From NCBI GenBank assembly GCA_964474655.1, contig CAYYTU010000005.1, positions 1 through 64,000 of the forward strand: a DNA stretch of 64,000 bases, given 5' to 3'. The position numbers were made by a program, and so were the translations under genes. A model generated the notes under the pieces. The model ran no database searches. It saw only the letters and a list, made by a program, of their open reading frames with translations, and had not been told where the DNA came from. Origin of the DNA: CAYYTU01 sp964474655. GTDB lineage: Bacteria; Chloroflexota; Anaerolineae; B4-G1. This document shows positions 54,814-64,000 of this stretch, one piece after another; the stretch's first letter is position 1; every line of letters starts with the position of its first letter.

Positions 54814-56106
54814 ATGGATCGGACACGTCTACGCAAGTTTCTACCCCTGGTAATTGTGACGCTGGCTCTCGTAGTCGCCGGCTGCGGATCAGATTCTTCA
54901 TCCCAGGATCTGGGTGAGCCAGTGGAAAGCACAGACGGCGTATTCAAATTAGGCGTCTTGGGACCGTTCAGTGGCCCCAGCGAGAGCACCGGCAACGAGT
55001 TCAAGGGCGCCGTCGAGATGGCCTTCGAGGAGATTGACTGGCAGATTGAGGATTATGAGATTGAGCTGGTCTGGATCGATTCTCAGTCCGACCCCGATGC
55101 CGCCGTCGAGGCCTACGAGAAAGCAGTCGTTGAGGAGGGTATCCAGGCCGCCATTCTCAACTGGCATAGCTCGGTGGCCGTGGAGTGTATGGAGGTGGCA
55201 GCCGATTACCAGATCCCGCATATCTTTCCCTACGGCGCCACCGAGATCGTCAACCAGAAGTTCCACGAGGATCCCGACCGGTATAGCTATTGGATGAACA
55301 AGGGCTGGCCTGTCTCCGCTGAGTTGACCGTCTCTTACGTTCAAGCGCTGGAGGATGCCATCGACAAGGGGCTCTGGGCCCCCGACCAGAAGACGCTGGC
55401 GATCTGCGCCGAGAACACCGCCTGGGGGCGCAGCTTCGGGGAGGCGCTCAAGGAGCAGCTGGAGGACGAAGGCTGGACCACGGTAGCGGAGGAGTATTGC
55501 TTGCTGGAGGAGGTCAACTTCTACCCCACGCTCAACAAGCTCCAGAGCGATGACGTTGCGCTCGTCGCGACCACCAACACTGCGCTACCTTCCATTGCCG
55601 CTTTCATCAACCAGGCGGATGAAGTTGGCCTGGAGAGTCTCATCATCGCTGATGGGCTCGGCTGGGGCGGTGAGTGGTACAAGATGACGGGTGAGGCCTC
55701 CGACTACATCCTGGACCAGATCCCCGGCTGGGCCACCGACGAGGGGCGCGAGTTTGCCGATGCGTTCGAAGCGGAGTGGGGCGTGGTGCCCAGTCCTTCG
55801 GCGGCCGGCCTGGCCTACGATGGGACCAATATGTTCATTCAGATTGCCCAAAAGGCCATCGACGAGCACGGCGAACTATCCAGCGAGACGGTCTACAGCT
55901 GGACCAAAGAGAACCTTCAGACCGGCGAGTGGTCCTACACCGACGGCATCGTGATGGAGGAGTATAAATATACGCCGGAGACCCTCCCCGATCCCGTCGT
56001 CGGCAAGGGCTACTACATGTTCCCGGTGCGACAGTACTTCGACGGCGAGGGGAGGATCATCTACCCGCCCGAGTGGGCCGAGCAGGATCTTCAGCCCAAG
56101 CCGTAG
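54814..56106 (+). CDS. Branched-chain-amino-acid-type ABC binding lipoprotein
   Basis: 430 residues with lipoprotein signal 'LVIVTLALVVAGC' (C24), then a type I periplasmic-binding fold of the LivJ/LivK (Peripla_BP_6) class: 'FKLGVLGPFSGPSESTGNEFKGAVEMA', 'LVWIDSQSDPDAAVEAYEKAVVEEGI', 'CAENTAWGRSFGEALKEQ'. Ligands of this family include branched-chain amino acids, amides and urea. No permease or ATPase genes accompany it here, so its transporter is elsewhere or it has a sensing role. AGAGGAGG precedes the ATG. It converges with tex; no terminator is seen in the 40-base gap. Confidence 0.92.
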   Translation: MDRTRLRKFLPLVIVTLALVVAGCGSDSSSQDLGEPVESTDGVFKLGVLGPFSGPSESTGNEFKGAVEMAFEEIDWQIEDYEIELVWIDSQSDPDAAVEAYEKAVVEEGIQAAILNWHSSVAVECMEVAADYQIPHIFPYGATEIVNQKFHEDPDRYSYWMNKGWPVSAELTVSYVQALEDAIDKGLWAPDQKTLAICAENTAWGRSFGEALKEQLEDEGWTTVAEEYCLLEEVNFYPTLNKLQSDDVALVATTNTALPSIAAFINQADEVGLESLIIADGLGWGGEWYKMTGEASDYILDQIPGWATDEGREFADAFEAEWGVVPSPSAAGLAYDGTNMFIQIAQKAIDEHGELSSETVYSWTKENLQTGEWSYTDGIVMEEYKYTPETLPDPVVGKGYYMFPVRQYFDGEGRIIYPPEWAEQDLQPKP

Positions 56107-56146
56107 CAAGGCATCAAGACGCGTGCTCTGGTTCTGGTCAATCGGG

Positions 56147-58291
56147 CTACTCGTTGCTCCATCCCAGGCCGATCCGGCCCCGTTCCGGCTCCAGCTTCAG
56201 AATCCTGACCTCGATCACGTTCCCCACCTGAGGCTGGACGCCGGCGGGAATCTGGCTCCGATGGAGCAGCCCGTCCTGTTTCACGCCTACATCTACAAAG
56301 GCTCCAAAGTCGACCACGTTTCGCACCGTGCCTTTCAGCCGCATACCCTCTTTTAGATCATCCATTGACAGGACGTCGCTGCGCAGAATGGGCGCGGGGA
56401 GATCCTCGCGGGGATCGCGCCCGGGCCGTACCAGCTGCTCGAAGATATCCGTCAGCGTTGGGACGCCGACGTCCAGCTCGGCGGCCAGGGCGCTGAGGGT
56501 GCGCTGCTCCTGCAGGGCGTTCAGGGCTGGTTCGCGCTCGATCAAGGACGCGTCGGCGCTGAGCCCAGCGCGGGCCAGGACAGCCTCGGCCACGTGGTAG
56601 CTTTCCGGGTGGATGGCGGTAGCGTCCAGCGGCTGCTCGCCGCCGTGAACCCGCAGGAACCCCGCCGCCTGCTCGAATGTCTTCGGGCCGATCCCCGATA
56701 CGTCTTTGATCGCCTCGCGGGTGGGGAAGGGGCCGTGCTCGTCGCGGTGGGCCACAATGCGCTCCGCCAGCGTCGGTCCCAGCCCGGCCACGTAGGTCAG
56801 CAGAGCCGGCGAGGCGGTGTTCACGTCCACGCCGACGCGGTTGACCACGCTCTCCACGACCGCGTCCAGCGCCTCGGCCAGTGCCGTCTGGTTGACGTCG
56901 TGCTGGTACATCCCCACGCCCAGTGACTTGGGATCGATCTTCACCAGCTCGGCCATCGGATCCTGCACCCGCCGCGCGATGGAGACTGCACCCCGCAGGC
57001 TAACGTCCATCTGGGGCAGCTCGGCGCGGGCCAGCGGACTGGCGCTGTAGACGCTGGCTCCGGCCTCATCGACGATCAGGTAGTGGAGAGATGCGTCTTC
57101 TCCCTTGTGCTCGCGGATCAGCTCGGCGGTCAGCTGCTCTGTCTCGCGGGAGGCGGTGCCGTTGCCAATGGCGACGAGGGTGGCATTGTGCCGCGCGATC
57201 AATCGCTTGAGGATGGACGAGGCCTCGCGCCATTGCTTCTGCGGCTGGTGGGGGTAGATCGTGGCCGTGTCCAGCACCTTGCCCGAGTGGTCGATCACGG
57301 CTACCTTGCAGCCGGTGCGGAAGCCGGGGTCGATCCCTAGCACGGTGTGGCCCGTCAGCGGCGGCTGGCTGAGCAGCGCACGCACGTTCTGGGCGAAGAC
57401 GCGAATGGCGTGCTCCTCGGCCCGCTCGGTGAGTGCGCGGCGGACGTCTCGTTCGATGGCCGGGAGCAAGAGCCGCCGAGCGGCGTCGGTGGCAGCGGCG
57501 ACCAGCTGGTCCGAAAGCGGCGACCGTCGGTTAGTGTGGAATGAGCCGCCGATGGCCGACATCCAGTCGTGGTCCGGCACCTGGACGCGCACCCGTAGCA
57601 CGTTCTCATCCTCACCGCGGTTGAGGGCCAGGATCTGGTGCGGGCGCAGCCGGCTCACCGGGGCTTCAAAGTCGTAATAGAGCTGGTAGGTGCCGCGTGG
57701 GTCGTCGGCGTCCTCCCGCTTTTCGGCGTGGATCTGGGCGTGTTTCAGAGCGCCCGATCGCGCTGCCTGGCGTACGTTGGGATCGTCGCTGATCGTCTGC
57801 GCCACGATGTCGCGCGCTCCAGCAAGTGCTTCCTTCGTGGTCGGCACTTCGTCGGAGATGAAGGGCGCGGCGAGCTGCGCCGCCGATTGTTCCGTGAGTA
57901 CTTGCTCCAGGATCATGTCCGCCAGCTCCTGGAGCCCTTTCTCGCGGGCCACGTCGGCGCGGGTGCGGCGCTTGGGCTTGTACGGGCGGTAGAGGTCCTC
58001 CAGGGCGGTGATTGTATCGGCGGCGAGCAGCGCCTGGTGCAGCTCGGGCGTCAGCTGGTCTTGCTCCTCAATCGTGGATAGGATCGTCTGGCGGCGGTCC
58101 TCAAGCGTCCGCAGCTGCTCCAGCAGCGAGCGCACCTGGCGGAGCTCTTCCTCGTCCAGCCCGCCGGTTTGCTCTTTGCGGTAGCGTGCGATGAAGGGGA
58201 GCGTGTTGCCAGCGTCGAAGAGCGCAATCGCACCTGCGACGGCGTCGAGGGGGAGGTCGAGCTCGGCGGCTATCTCTTGTGCGTAGTTCAT
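56147..58291 (-). CDS. tex: Tex-family RNA-binding protein
   Basis: 714 residues from 'MNYAQEIAAELDLP' (GAGG 7 bases upstream; a GTG 15 bases earlier is possible). Tex has an N-terminal helical region ('FIARYRKEQTGGLDEEELR'), a YqgF/RNase H-like fold ('GIDPGFRTGCKVAVID', about residue 320), helix-hairpin-helix motifs ('TYVAGLGPTLAERIV', 'VSGIGPKTFEQAAGFLRV') and a C-terminal S1 domain ('LKGTVRNVVDFGAFVDVGVKQDGLLHRSQI'). It acts in transcription and RNA handling; in some bacteria it helps toxin expression or transcription termination. Length and order of domains are normal. Confidence 0.96.
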   Translation of the reverse strand: MNYAQEIAAELDLPLDAVAGAIALFDAGNTLPFIARYRKEQTGGLDEEELRQVRSLLEQLRTLEDRRQTILSTIEEQDQLTPELHQALLAADTITALEDLYRPYKPKRRTRADVAREKGLQELADMILEQVLTEQSAAQLAAPFISDEVPTTKEALAGARDIVAQTISDDPNVRQAARSGALKHAQIHAEKREDADDPRGTYQLYYDFEAPVSRLRPHQILALNRGEDENVLRVRVQVPDHDWMSAIGGSFHTNRRSPLSDQLVAAATDAARRLLLPAIERDVRRALTERAEEHAIRVFAQNVRALLSQPPLTGHTVLGIDPGFRTGCKVAVIDHSGKVLDTATIYPHQPQKQWREASSILKRLIARHNATLVAIGNGTASRETEQLTAELIREHKGEDASLHYLIVDEAGASVYSASPLARAELPQMDVSLRGAVSIARRVQDPMAELVKIDPKSLGVGMYQHDVNQTALAEALDAVVESVVNRVGVDVNTASPALLTYVAGLGPTLAERIVAHRDEHGPFPTREAIKDVSGIGPKTFEQAAGFLRVHGGEQPLDATAIHPESYHVAEAVLARAGLSADASLIEREPALNALQEQRTLSALAAELDVGVPTLTDIFEQLVRPGRDPREDLPAPILRSDVLSMDDLKEGMRLKGTVRNVVDFGAFVDVGVKQDGLLHRSQIPAGVQPQVGNVIEVRILKLEPERGRIGLGWSNE

Positions 58292-58327
58292 ATGTCGCCT
58301 CGTCACAGATCTAATAGGGGGTTGTCG

Positions 58328-59605
58328 TTACTCCATTGCTTGGGCCACGCGCCGGCCCATCGCCACGGCGTAGTTCGTGCCGCGGTCCCACGGGTAGACC
58401 TGGCTCATGTTCGCCATCCACAGCCCGGGGATGGGCGTCTTGAGCGGCGGGATGTGACGCGAGTGGTGGAGCAGTGGGACCGGTTGGGCGTATCGTTCGG
58501 TGAACATCCAGCTGGCGCGTATCCAGGTGGCGTCAAAATCGGGGTTGATCTTGGTCAGGCCCGGTCGGTACGCTTCCAAGAGCTGTTTCTTGTCGTAATC
58601 GAAGTAGGGATGATCGGGCGGGAGGTAATCGCCGCAGTAGACCAGGTGGTCGCCGCCGTAGTGCTCGGGCGAGATGTAATTGGTGTGCTCGACCAGGCCC
58701 ATAAAGGGGATCTCGCCGCCCTTCGGCAGATTGATCCAGTAGTGGCCGTCGGTCAGCTGGCGGTCGAGCGCCAGGACGAGCACCGCCGCGCCCATCGACT
58801 CCAGATCGGCCAGCTGCGAGGCGTAGTCCGAGGGGAGATCCGGCGTGATCTCACGCGTCATCTGGGGCGAGCAGGTGGCAACGACGCGCTCGTGCTCCAC
58901 GTTGCCCTCGCGGAAGGTGAGCTGGAGCCCGCTTTCGGTGGGGTGGATGGCGCGGACGTGAGCGTTGAAGCGTATCTCGCCCCCTTGTGCCTCCACCCGT
59001 TGGGCCAGCAGATCGATGAAGGCCTGGAACCCGCCGACGAAGTAGCCCAGGCGCGAGGTGCGCTTATGAATCCGGGCCCAGAACCAGGCCATGTTGACGT
59101 CCTGGTAGTGGGCTTGCCCGAACTTGCTGATCAGCAGCGGTTCCCAGAGGATGCGGTAGGCTGGCTCTCCGTAGAAGCGTCGAATCCAGCTGGCCGCTGT
59201 GACGCTTTCCAGCGGCTTCCAGCGGCGAACGAGCCGCAGGTAGAGCGTGGCCAGTCCCACCCGCAGCCGATCGAACGGTGAGAGCGGCGTAAACTGGAGC
59301 ACGCGCAGGGGGCTATCGAAGGGATAGACGTGGCCCTGGTGGTAGATCGACGTGGTCGGGCGGGGGAAGAATAACTTGTCGCCGGCGCCCAGCTCGTCGA
59401 TCAATCCGATGACCGCGTCGTCGGAGGCGAACCAGTGGTGGTAGAATCGCTCCAGGTGCCAGTCCCAGTCTTTAGCGCGGAAGCCAGCCGCCAGCCCACC
59501 GGCGTAGGGTCGTGCTTCGTAGAGCGTGACGTCGTGGCCGTGCTTCGTCAGCTCGTAAGCGGCCATCAGGCCAGTGATGCCGGCGCCTATGATGCCAATG
59601 GTCAT
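58328..59605 (-). CDS. FAD-dependent amine-oxidase-like protein
   Basis: 425 residues beginning with the dinucleotide fold 'IGIIGAGITGLMAAYELTKHGHDVTLYEARPYAGGLAAGF', characteristic of flavin amine oxidases and protoporphyrinogen/UDP-galactopyranose-type enzymes. The C-terminal FAD motif 'PGLWMANMSQVYPWDRGTNYAVAMGRRVA' is in place. A middle part 'YHHWFASDDAVIGLIDELG' and 'STSIYHQGHVYPFDSPL'-like text fits enzymes that act on sugar or isoprenoid substrates. It lies 28 bases after a flippase-like gene, so a role in envelope glycan or lipid modification is possible, not proven. Confidence 0.85.
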   Translation of the reverse strand: MTIGIIGAGITGLMAAYELTKHGHDVTLYEARPYAGGLAAGFRAKDWDWHLERFYHHWFASDDAVIGLIDELGAGDKLFFPRPTTSIYHQGHVYPFDSPLRVLQFTPLSPFDRLRVGLATLYLRLVRRWKPLESVTAASWIRRFYGEPAYRILWEPLLISKFGQAHYQDVNMAWFWARIHKRTSRLGYFVGGFQAFIDLLAQRVEAQGGEIRFNAHVRAIHPTESGLQLTFREGNVEHERVVATCSPQMTREITPDLPSDYASQLADLESMGAAVLVLALDRQLTDGHYWINLPKGGEIPFMGLVEHTNYISPEHYGGDHLVYCGDYLPPDHPYFDYDKKQLLEAYRPGLTKINPDFDATWIRASWMFTERYAQPVPLLHHSRHIPPLKTPIPGLWMANMSQVYPWDRGTNYAVAMGRRVAQAME

Positions 59606-59633
59606 ATTCGTATCCTTGCTCTCGTCTCAAATG

Positions 59634-60719
59634 TCAACATTTATGCGCCGAATCCGCTGCCTGGGAGTCCGCCTTCCAGATGTCGGTCCACTGGACTCCC
59701 TCGCGGGCCATAAATACCAGGCCTAGCAGCGTCACTGGAATCAGGATGATGGCGTGGAGGACCAGGATGTAGCTGCCGGCCGTTCCCGCCGGCACTCCGA
59801 TGCCCACCAGGAGTTTGATGCCTACCTCGAAGGTGCCGATGTAGCCCGGCAGCGAGGGGAGCGCCGTCAATAGGTTGATCGCGCCCTCCACTAGCATCAG
59901 GCCGGGCCAAGAGAGGTTCAGGTCGAAGGCAAAGCTGACCAGCCAGTACTGGATCAGCTCCAGCGTCCAGATCCAGACGGTCACGCCGAAGGCGGTCAGG
60001 ACGTCTCGGCCGCTGCGCAGGCTGGCGAGTCCATCGACTATGCCTTCGATCAGACCGAGCAGCGGGGTGCGAAGTTGTTCTGGCATCACCGCGCCGATGA
60101 ATCCGCCGGCCAACCGTCTCAGCACGTCGGGGTGGGAGGCCAGCAGCAAGAAGAGGATCAGGGCGCCGAAGAAGACGGCGCTGGCCACAGTCACCAGCTG
60201 GCTGAGGAAGCCCGACATTGGCACGAAGAGTAGCCCGAAGAGGAGGAAGAGGACCATCGTCAGCCCATCGAATAATCGCTCCAGGAGAGCGGTGGTGAAG
60301 GTGGTGCCGACGTTCACCCGTTCCCGGCGCCAGAGGAGGTAGGCTCGCAGCACTTCGCCCAGTCGGAGGGGGAGGATGTTGTTGCCCATATAGCCGATGA
60401 CTACGACGGGGTAGAGTCGGGAGGTGGAGATGCGCTTGCAGCCTCTCAGCAGGAAGCCCCAGCGCCAGCTGCGGAACCAGATGGAGGCGAGGTAGACCAG
60501 GATGCCGGGCGCCAACCACCAGTAGTTGGCCCCGCGCAGGGCCTCCTGGATCTCGTGGATCTGGAGGTCGTGGAAGGCGAACCAGAGGAAGCCGGCGCTG
60601 ATCAGCAGGCCGAGGAGGAGAATGGGCCAGCGCCGCTTGAGGTCTGCACCCTTCCCGCCGGCGCTTGTCTGCGAATCTTGGGCGGGCTGCTGTTGGCCCT
60701 GACGCTGGTGAGCGTTCAT
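59634..60719 (-). CDS. Membrane protein of the LPG synthase TM / UPF0104 (flippase-like) family
   Basis: 361 residues from 'MNAHQRQGQQQ' (ATG overlapping the rlmB stop). A hydrophilic Gln-rich start is followed by seven to eight membrane spans: 'WPILLLGLLISAGFLWFAFHDL', 'YWWLAPGILVYLASIWFRSWRW', 'GYMGNNILPLRLGEVLRAYLL' (family signature), 'LERLFDGLTMVLFLLFGL', 'TALPSLPGYIGTFEVGIKLLVGIG'. This is the AglD2/YbhN-like family, linked to transfer or flipping of lipid-linked groups. The longer frame to 60830 runs inside rlmB and is discarded. Confidence 0.88.
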   Translation of the reverse strand: MNAHQRQGQQQPAQDSQTSAGGKGADLKRRWPILLLGLLISAGFLWFAFHDLQIHEIQEALRGANYWWLAPGILVYLASIWFRSWRWGFLLRGCKRISTSRLYPVVVIGYMGNNILPLRLGEVLRAYLLWRRERVNVGTTFTTALLERLFDGLTMVLFLLFGLLFVPMSGFLSQLVTVASAVFFGALILFLLLASHPDVLRRLAGGFIGAVMPEQLRTPLLGLIEGIVDGLASLRSGRDVLTAFGVTVWIWTLELIQYWLVSFAFDLNLSWPGLMLVEGAINLLTALPSLPGYIGTFEVGIKLLVGIGVPAGTAGSYILVLHAIILIPVTLLGLVFMAREGVQWTDIWKADSQAADSAHKC

Positions 60720-61462
60720 CCCACTGACCGTCGCTGTCGCAGCGCCTCGTAGAGGAGCACGGAGCCGGCCACCGAGGCGTTGAGTGAGGTTACCCGCCCG
60801 CGCATCGGCAGGCGGACGAGGAAGTCGCATCGCTCCCGCACCAGTCGGCGCATACCCTGGCCCTCGCTGCCGACCACCACGGCCAGCGGGCCGGTCAGGT
60901 CGGCTTCGTCGTACGGTTCCGCCTCACGCACGGCCTCCAGCCCCACTACCCACAGGCGCTGCTCCTTCAGCCACGTGATCGCGCGGCTTAGATTGGTCAC
61001 CTGGGCCACGGGCAGATGCTCCACCGCGCCGACCGAGGTGTGGACTACGGCCGACGTGATGTCCACTGCGCGCCGCCGCTGGATCACGGCTCCGTGCGCT
61101 CCGACAGCCTCGGCGGTACGGAGCAGCGCGCCCACGTTGTGCGGGTCCTTTAATAAATCAAGCAGCAGGAGCAAAGGGGTTTCCTCGCGGGTATGGGCGG
61201 CGTCCAGCAGGTCCTCAAGCGCGCTGTAAGGATACTCGCTCGTCTCCAGCACCACGCCCTGATGGTTGAAATTGCCGAAACGGTCGAGGTTTTGGCGGTT
61301 AGTGTACGTCACCGGCACGTCGCGCTGCTCCGCCAGGTAGAGGATCTCTTCGACCACGCCAGTCTCCCGCACGCCTTCGGCCAGCGTCAGCTGGTAAAAT
61401 GTGCGTCGGCCGGCTGTCAGCGACTCGTAGACCGCGTTACGCCCGTAGAGCGTCTCTCGCAT
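60716..61462 (-). CDS. rlmB: 23S rRNA (guanosine-2'-O-)-methyltransferase RlmB-like
   Basis: 248 residues of the SpoU/TrmH knot family. N-terminal 'LYGRNAVYESLTAGRRTFYQL' is the L30e-like substrate domain; motifs 'LLLDLLKDPHNVGALLRTAEAVGAHGAVI', 'VVVGSEGQGMRRLVRERCD' and 'RLPMRGRVTSLNASVAGSVLLYEALRQR' carry the catalytic Arg (in LRTAE), SAM site and Asn/Ser. The order cysS-rlmB is conserved in many bacteria. Separated from cysS by 2 bases. Confidence 0.94.
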   Translation of the reverse strand: MRETLYGRNAVYESLTAGRRTFYQLTLAEGVRETGVVEEILYLAEQRDVPVTYTNRQNLDRFGNFNHQGVVLETSEYPYSALEDLLDAAHTREETPLLLLLDLLKDPHNVGALLRTAEAVGAHGAVIQRRRAVDITSAVVHTSVGAVEHLPVAQVTNLSRAITWLKEQRLWVVGLEAVREAEPYDEADLTGPLAVVVGSEGQGMRRLVRERCDFLVRLPMRGRVTSLNASVAGSVLLYEALRQRRSVG

Positions 61463-61464
61463 CG

Positions 61465-62922
61465 TCAGGCGTGCTCCAGCCGCCAGGTGGTACCTTCGGG
61501 GCGGTCGTCGACGGCGATGCCGAGCTCGGTCAGCCGGTCGCGCAGCGCATCCGCTCGCTCCCAGTCCTTGGCCTCCCGGTACTGCTGGCGGATGTCCAGG
61601 ATGATATCCATCAGTTCCTCGACCAGCTCGCCGCCGACCTCCTCCGTCAGGTCGTCGGGGATGATGGCCAGCACATCCCCGCCCAATTGGCGGTAGAGAT
61701 CGTCGATGGCGGCCAGGCCCGCCGGATTCACGTCGTCGCTCGAGCTCAGCAAAGTGTTTACCTCGCGGTTGAGATCGAAGAGCGCGGCGATGGCCTGGGG
61801 GGCGTTGAAGTCGTCGTTCATCGCTGCCTCGAAGGCGTCGCGGTGCGCGTCCAGATTGATGGGGGCGGCCTCCGCGTTGCCCTCCGCTTCTGTATTTGCT
61901 TTCTCGATTCGAGCGCGCAGTGTGCGCACGGTGTTGTGCAACCGCTGGACGCCACGCTCGGCGCTCTGGATCGCGCCCTCTGTGAAATCGACCGGGCTCC
62001 GATAGTGGCTGGACAGGATGAAGAACCGAATGCCCTCCGGGGTGTAGCGCTTGAGGGCCTCTTTGATAGTGATGAAGTTGCCCAGGCTCTTGCTCATCTT
62101 GACGCCATCGACGGTCAACGATCCGGTCAGCACCCAGAACCGCGCGAAATGTTGGCCCGTGGCGGCTTCTGACTGGGCGATCTCACATTCGTTGTGGGGG
62201 AAGATGTTATCCAGCCCGCCGCCGTGGATGTCGAACGTCTCGCCCAGGTACTTGGTGGCCATCGCTGTGCATTCGACGTGCCAGCCGGGATAGCCCCAGC
62301 CCCAGGGCGAGGGCCAGCGCAGGATGTGCTCCGGCTCGGCGTGCTTCCACAGGGCGAAGTCGAAGGGGTATCGCTTCTCTTGACGCACGTCCACCCGCAC
62401 GCCAGCCTCCAGGTCCTCCAGCTTGCGCCGTGAGAGTTTGCCATAATCGTCGAATGCCTGGACGGAGAAGTAGACGTCGCCTGATTCCGTCTCGTAGGCG
62501 TAGCTTTTCTCCAGCAGCGTCTTGACGATCTCGATCTGTTCTGGGATGTGCCCGCTGGCGCGGGGCGATATATCCGGACGGGTGACGTGCAAGGCGTCCA
62601 TATCCTGGAAGTAGGAGCGGGTGTAGGTCTCGGCCAGTTCCATCGGCTCGACGCGTTCCAGGCGCGCCTTTCGCAGGATGCGATCCTCGCCGCTATCCAG
62701 CAGGTGGCCTACGTCGGTGATGTTCTGGACGTAGCGTACCTGGTAGCCCAGGTAACGCAAGTAGCGCACCATCACGTCCATTGAGACGTAAGTTTTGGCA
62801 TGGCCCAGGTGGGCGTGGTCATAGACCGTTGGGCCGCAGACGTACATCCCCACGTGCCCTTCCGTCAGCGGTTCGAAGGTTTCTTTATACCGCGTCAGAT
62901 AGTTATAGATCTTTAATCCCAT
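61465..62922 (-). CDS. cysS: Cysteinyl-tRNA synthetase
   Basis: 485 residues from 'MGLKIYNYLTRYKETFEPL' with GAGG 9 bases ahead; two ATGs just before it are less well placed. Class I synthetase: 'YVCGPTVYDHAHLGHAKTY' contains the HIGH-type HLGH and first zinc Cys, 'GWHVECTAM' and 'HGGGLDNIFPHNECEIAQ' give the other zinc ligands (Cys, His, Glu), 'VKMSKSLGNF' is the KMSKS loop. The C-terminal anticodon domain ends 'EGTTWRLEHA', close to usual. The first step of Cys-tRNA formation. Confidence 0.97.
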   Translation of the reverse strand: MGLKIYNYLTRYKETFEPLTEGHVGMYVCGPTVYDHAHLGHAKTYVSMDVMVRYLRYLGYQVRYVQNITDVGHLLDSGEDRILRKARLERVEPMELAETYTRSYFQDMDALHVTRPDISPRASGHIPEQIEIVKTLLEKSYAYETESGDVYFSVQAFDDYGKLSRRKLEDLEAGVRVDVRQEKRYPFDFALWKHAEPEHILRWPSPWGWGYPGWHVECTAMATKYLGETFDIHGGGLDNIFPHNECEIAQSEAATGQHFARFWVLTGSLTVDGVKMSKSLGNFITIKEALKRYTPEGIRFFILSSHYRSPVDFTEGAIQSAERGVQRLHNTVRTLRARIEKANTEAEGNAEAAPINLDAHRDAFEAAMNDDFNAPQAIAALFDLNREVNTLLSSSDDVNPAGLAAIDDLYRQLGGDVLAIIPDDLTEEVGGELVEELMDIILDIRQQYREAKDWERADALRDRLTELGIAVDDRPEGTTWRLEHA

Positions 62923-62962
62923 CGTCATCATCCTCTTTGATAATTTAAAGATAATCAAGCCA

Positions 62963-64000
62963 TCACTCCAGCCGGGCGAATAACATCCGACCGGCTGCTG
63001 TTTGGAGTACCTTGGTCACGGTGACGTCTACTGTCTCCCCGATGCGGGACTTGCCGTCCTCCACCACCACCATCGTGCCGTCGTCCAGATAGCCCACTCC
63101 CTGTCTGGCCTCCTTGCCCTCCTGTATGATTTCGACCTCCAGGGATTCTCCGGGCAGGAAGAGGGCTTTGACGGCGTTGGCCAGCTCGTTGATGTTGAGC
63201 ACGCGCACGCCCTGAAGTTGGGCCACGCGGTTGAGGTTGTAGTCGTTGGTGACGATGGGGGCTTGCATCTCTTTTCCCAGTATTACCAGCTTATCGTCCA
63301 CTTCCTGCACGTTTTTGACGTCGCGGTCGATGATGCGTACTGGCGTGACCGAGTCGTCCTGGAGATGGCGCAGCATCTCCAGCCCCCGGCGACCGCGGCG
63401 GCGGCGGAGCGCGTCGGAGGAATCGGCGATGTGCTGGAGCTCGTTGAGCACGAAGCGCGGCACCAGCATCTCGCCTTCGATGAAGCCGGTCTTGCTGATA
63501 TCGGCGATGCGACCGTCGATGATCACGCTGGTATCGAGCAGCACCGGGGTGACGCCCATAGCTGATGGTTTTGCTTTCTTCTTGGTACGTTCGTCGCCTC
63601 GCTCGCGCAGCAAGGTGAAGATATCGTTCTGCCGGGTCGTCATTACCATGATGCCCAGATAACCGAAGAGCAGGGCAGTGACGAAAGGCAGAATCTGGCT
63701 AAAGGGCGCCGGGAGCAGCGAGAGTGGGTAGGCGAGAAGGGCGGCTACCACCAATCCCACCACCAGTCCCATTGTGCCCGCCAGCAGTTGTTGCGTGGGC
63801 GTCTGTCTGATCAAGTTTCGCAGGGCGAGGAAGGGGCGCACGGTGATGTAAGGCGTCAGTACGAGGCCGGTCAACGCACCCACCAGGAAGAAGACTGCAG
63901 CCATCTGATAGGGCTCGATGCCAAACTGAGAGGCAATGTAGAGGCCGAAAAAGATACCACCTGCTGCCAGCAAGATCATCCCCACAATTCGAGAAATAAA
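62963..64000 (-). CDS. PIN-TRAM membrane protein (YacL-like), start outside window
   Basis: Four N-terminal membrane spans ('MILLAAGGIFFGLYIAS', 'MAAVFFLVGALTGLVLTPYI', 'LLAGTMGLVVGLVVAALLAYPL', 'FSQILPFVTALLFGYLGIMVM'), then a PIN nuclease domain with the acidic residues 'LLDTSVIIDGRIADI', 'LNELQHIADSSD', 'DDKLVILGKEM' and 'VTNDYNLNR', then a C-terminal TRAM RNA-binding domain ('GVGYLDDGTMVVVEDGKSRIGETVDVTV'). The frame stays open to the right edge (codons for F-I-S-R-I-V before the GTG at 63985), so the true start is probably beyond the window. Homologue of B. subtilis YacL, here next to cysS as usual. Function: probably RNA cleavage near the membrane. Confidence 0.92.
   Translation of the reverse strand, partial: FISRIVGMILLAAGGIFFGLYIASQFGIEPYQMAAVFFLVGALTGLVLTPYITVRPFLALRNLIRQTPTQQLLAGTMGLVVGLVVAALLAYPLSLLPAPFSQILPFVTALLFGYLGIMVMTTRQNDIFTLLRERGDERTKKKAKPSAMGVTPVLLDTSVIIDGRIADISKTGFIEGEMLVPRFVLNELQHIADSSDALRRRRGRRGLEMLRHLQDDSVTPVRIIDRDVKNVQEVDDKLVILGKEMQAPIVTNDYNLNRVAQLQGVRVLNINELANAVKALFLPGESLEVEIIQEGKEARQGVGYLDDGTMVVVEDGKSRIGETVDVTVTKVLQTAAGRMLFARLE

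Overview
This 64 kb stretch of a moderately GC-rich bacterial chromosome carries about 65 genes. Gene order and protein style suggest a member of the Chloroflexota (Anaerolineae-like): zinc-type S14, S4, L24 and L36, a peptide-transport-rich lifestyle, and a long S10-spc-alpha ribosomal cluster headed by rpoB without rpoC. The phylum is an inference from overall impression; no database search was possible.

Layout. 1-2.3 kb: a partial FHA protein on the minus strand, divergent from an M19 dipeptidase and trmD. 2.3-8.9 kb: a complete oligopeptide ABC importer in the order ATPase-ATPase-binding protein-permease-permease, with strong hairpins behind the binding-protein gene. 8.9-22.7 kb: the most unusual region. 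It holds a divergent lipoprotein with a propeller-like exterior and membrane-embedded tail, a 1215-residue fusion of two peptide permeases with an M28-type peptidase domain that has lost key catalytic residues, a DUF58/transglutaminase pair without MoxR, a second oligopeptide-binding lipoprotein, a receiver-GAF-histidine kinase and a response regulator. No ATPase is encoded here, so the fused permease would have to borrow one, perhaps from the first importer. 22.9-23.7 kb: a globin-like sensor domain and tRNA-Glu.

23.8-49.3 kb: rpoB, rpsL, rpsG, fusA, tuf, then the merged S10, spc and alpha operons (rpsJ to rplQ, including secY, adk and map), truA, rplM and rpsI, all on the plus strand. rpoC and infA are missing from their usual places. 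EF-Tu has a strongly altered switch I, and RpoB carries an insert of about 150 residues built of W/Y repeats.

49.4-64 kb: MazG, a tiny membrane ORF with its own promoter, a MocR-type regulator with a predicted leaderless mRNA, a repeat-rich intergenic segment, an EamA transporter, an orphan branched-chain-type binding protein, and a minus-strand block (tex, an FAD oxidoreductase, a flippase-like membrane protein, rlmB, cysS, a PIN-TRAM protein). Two copies of one 60-bp promoter module, at 53.2 and 54.7 kb, suggest shared control of the neighbouring transport genes.
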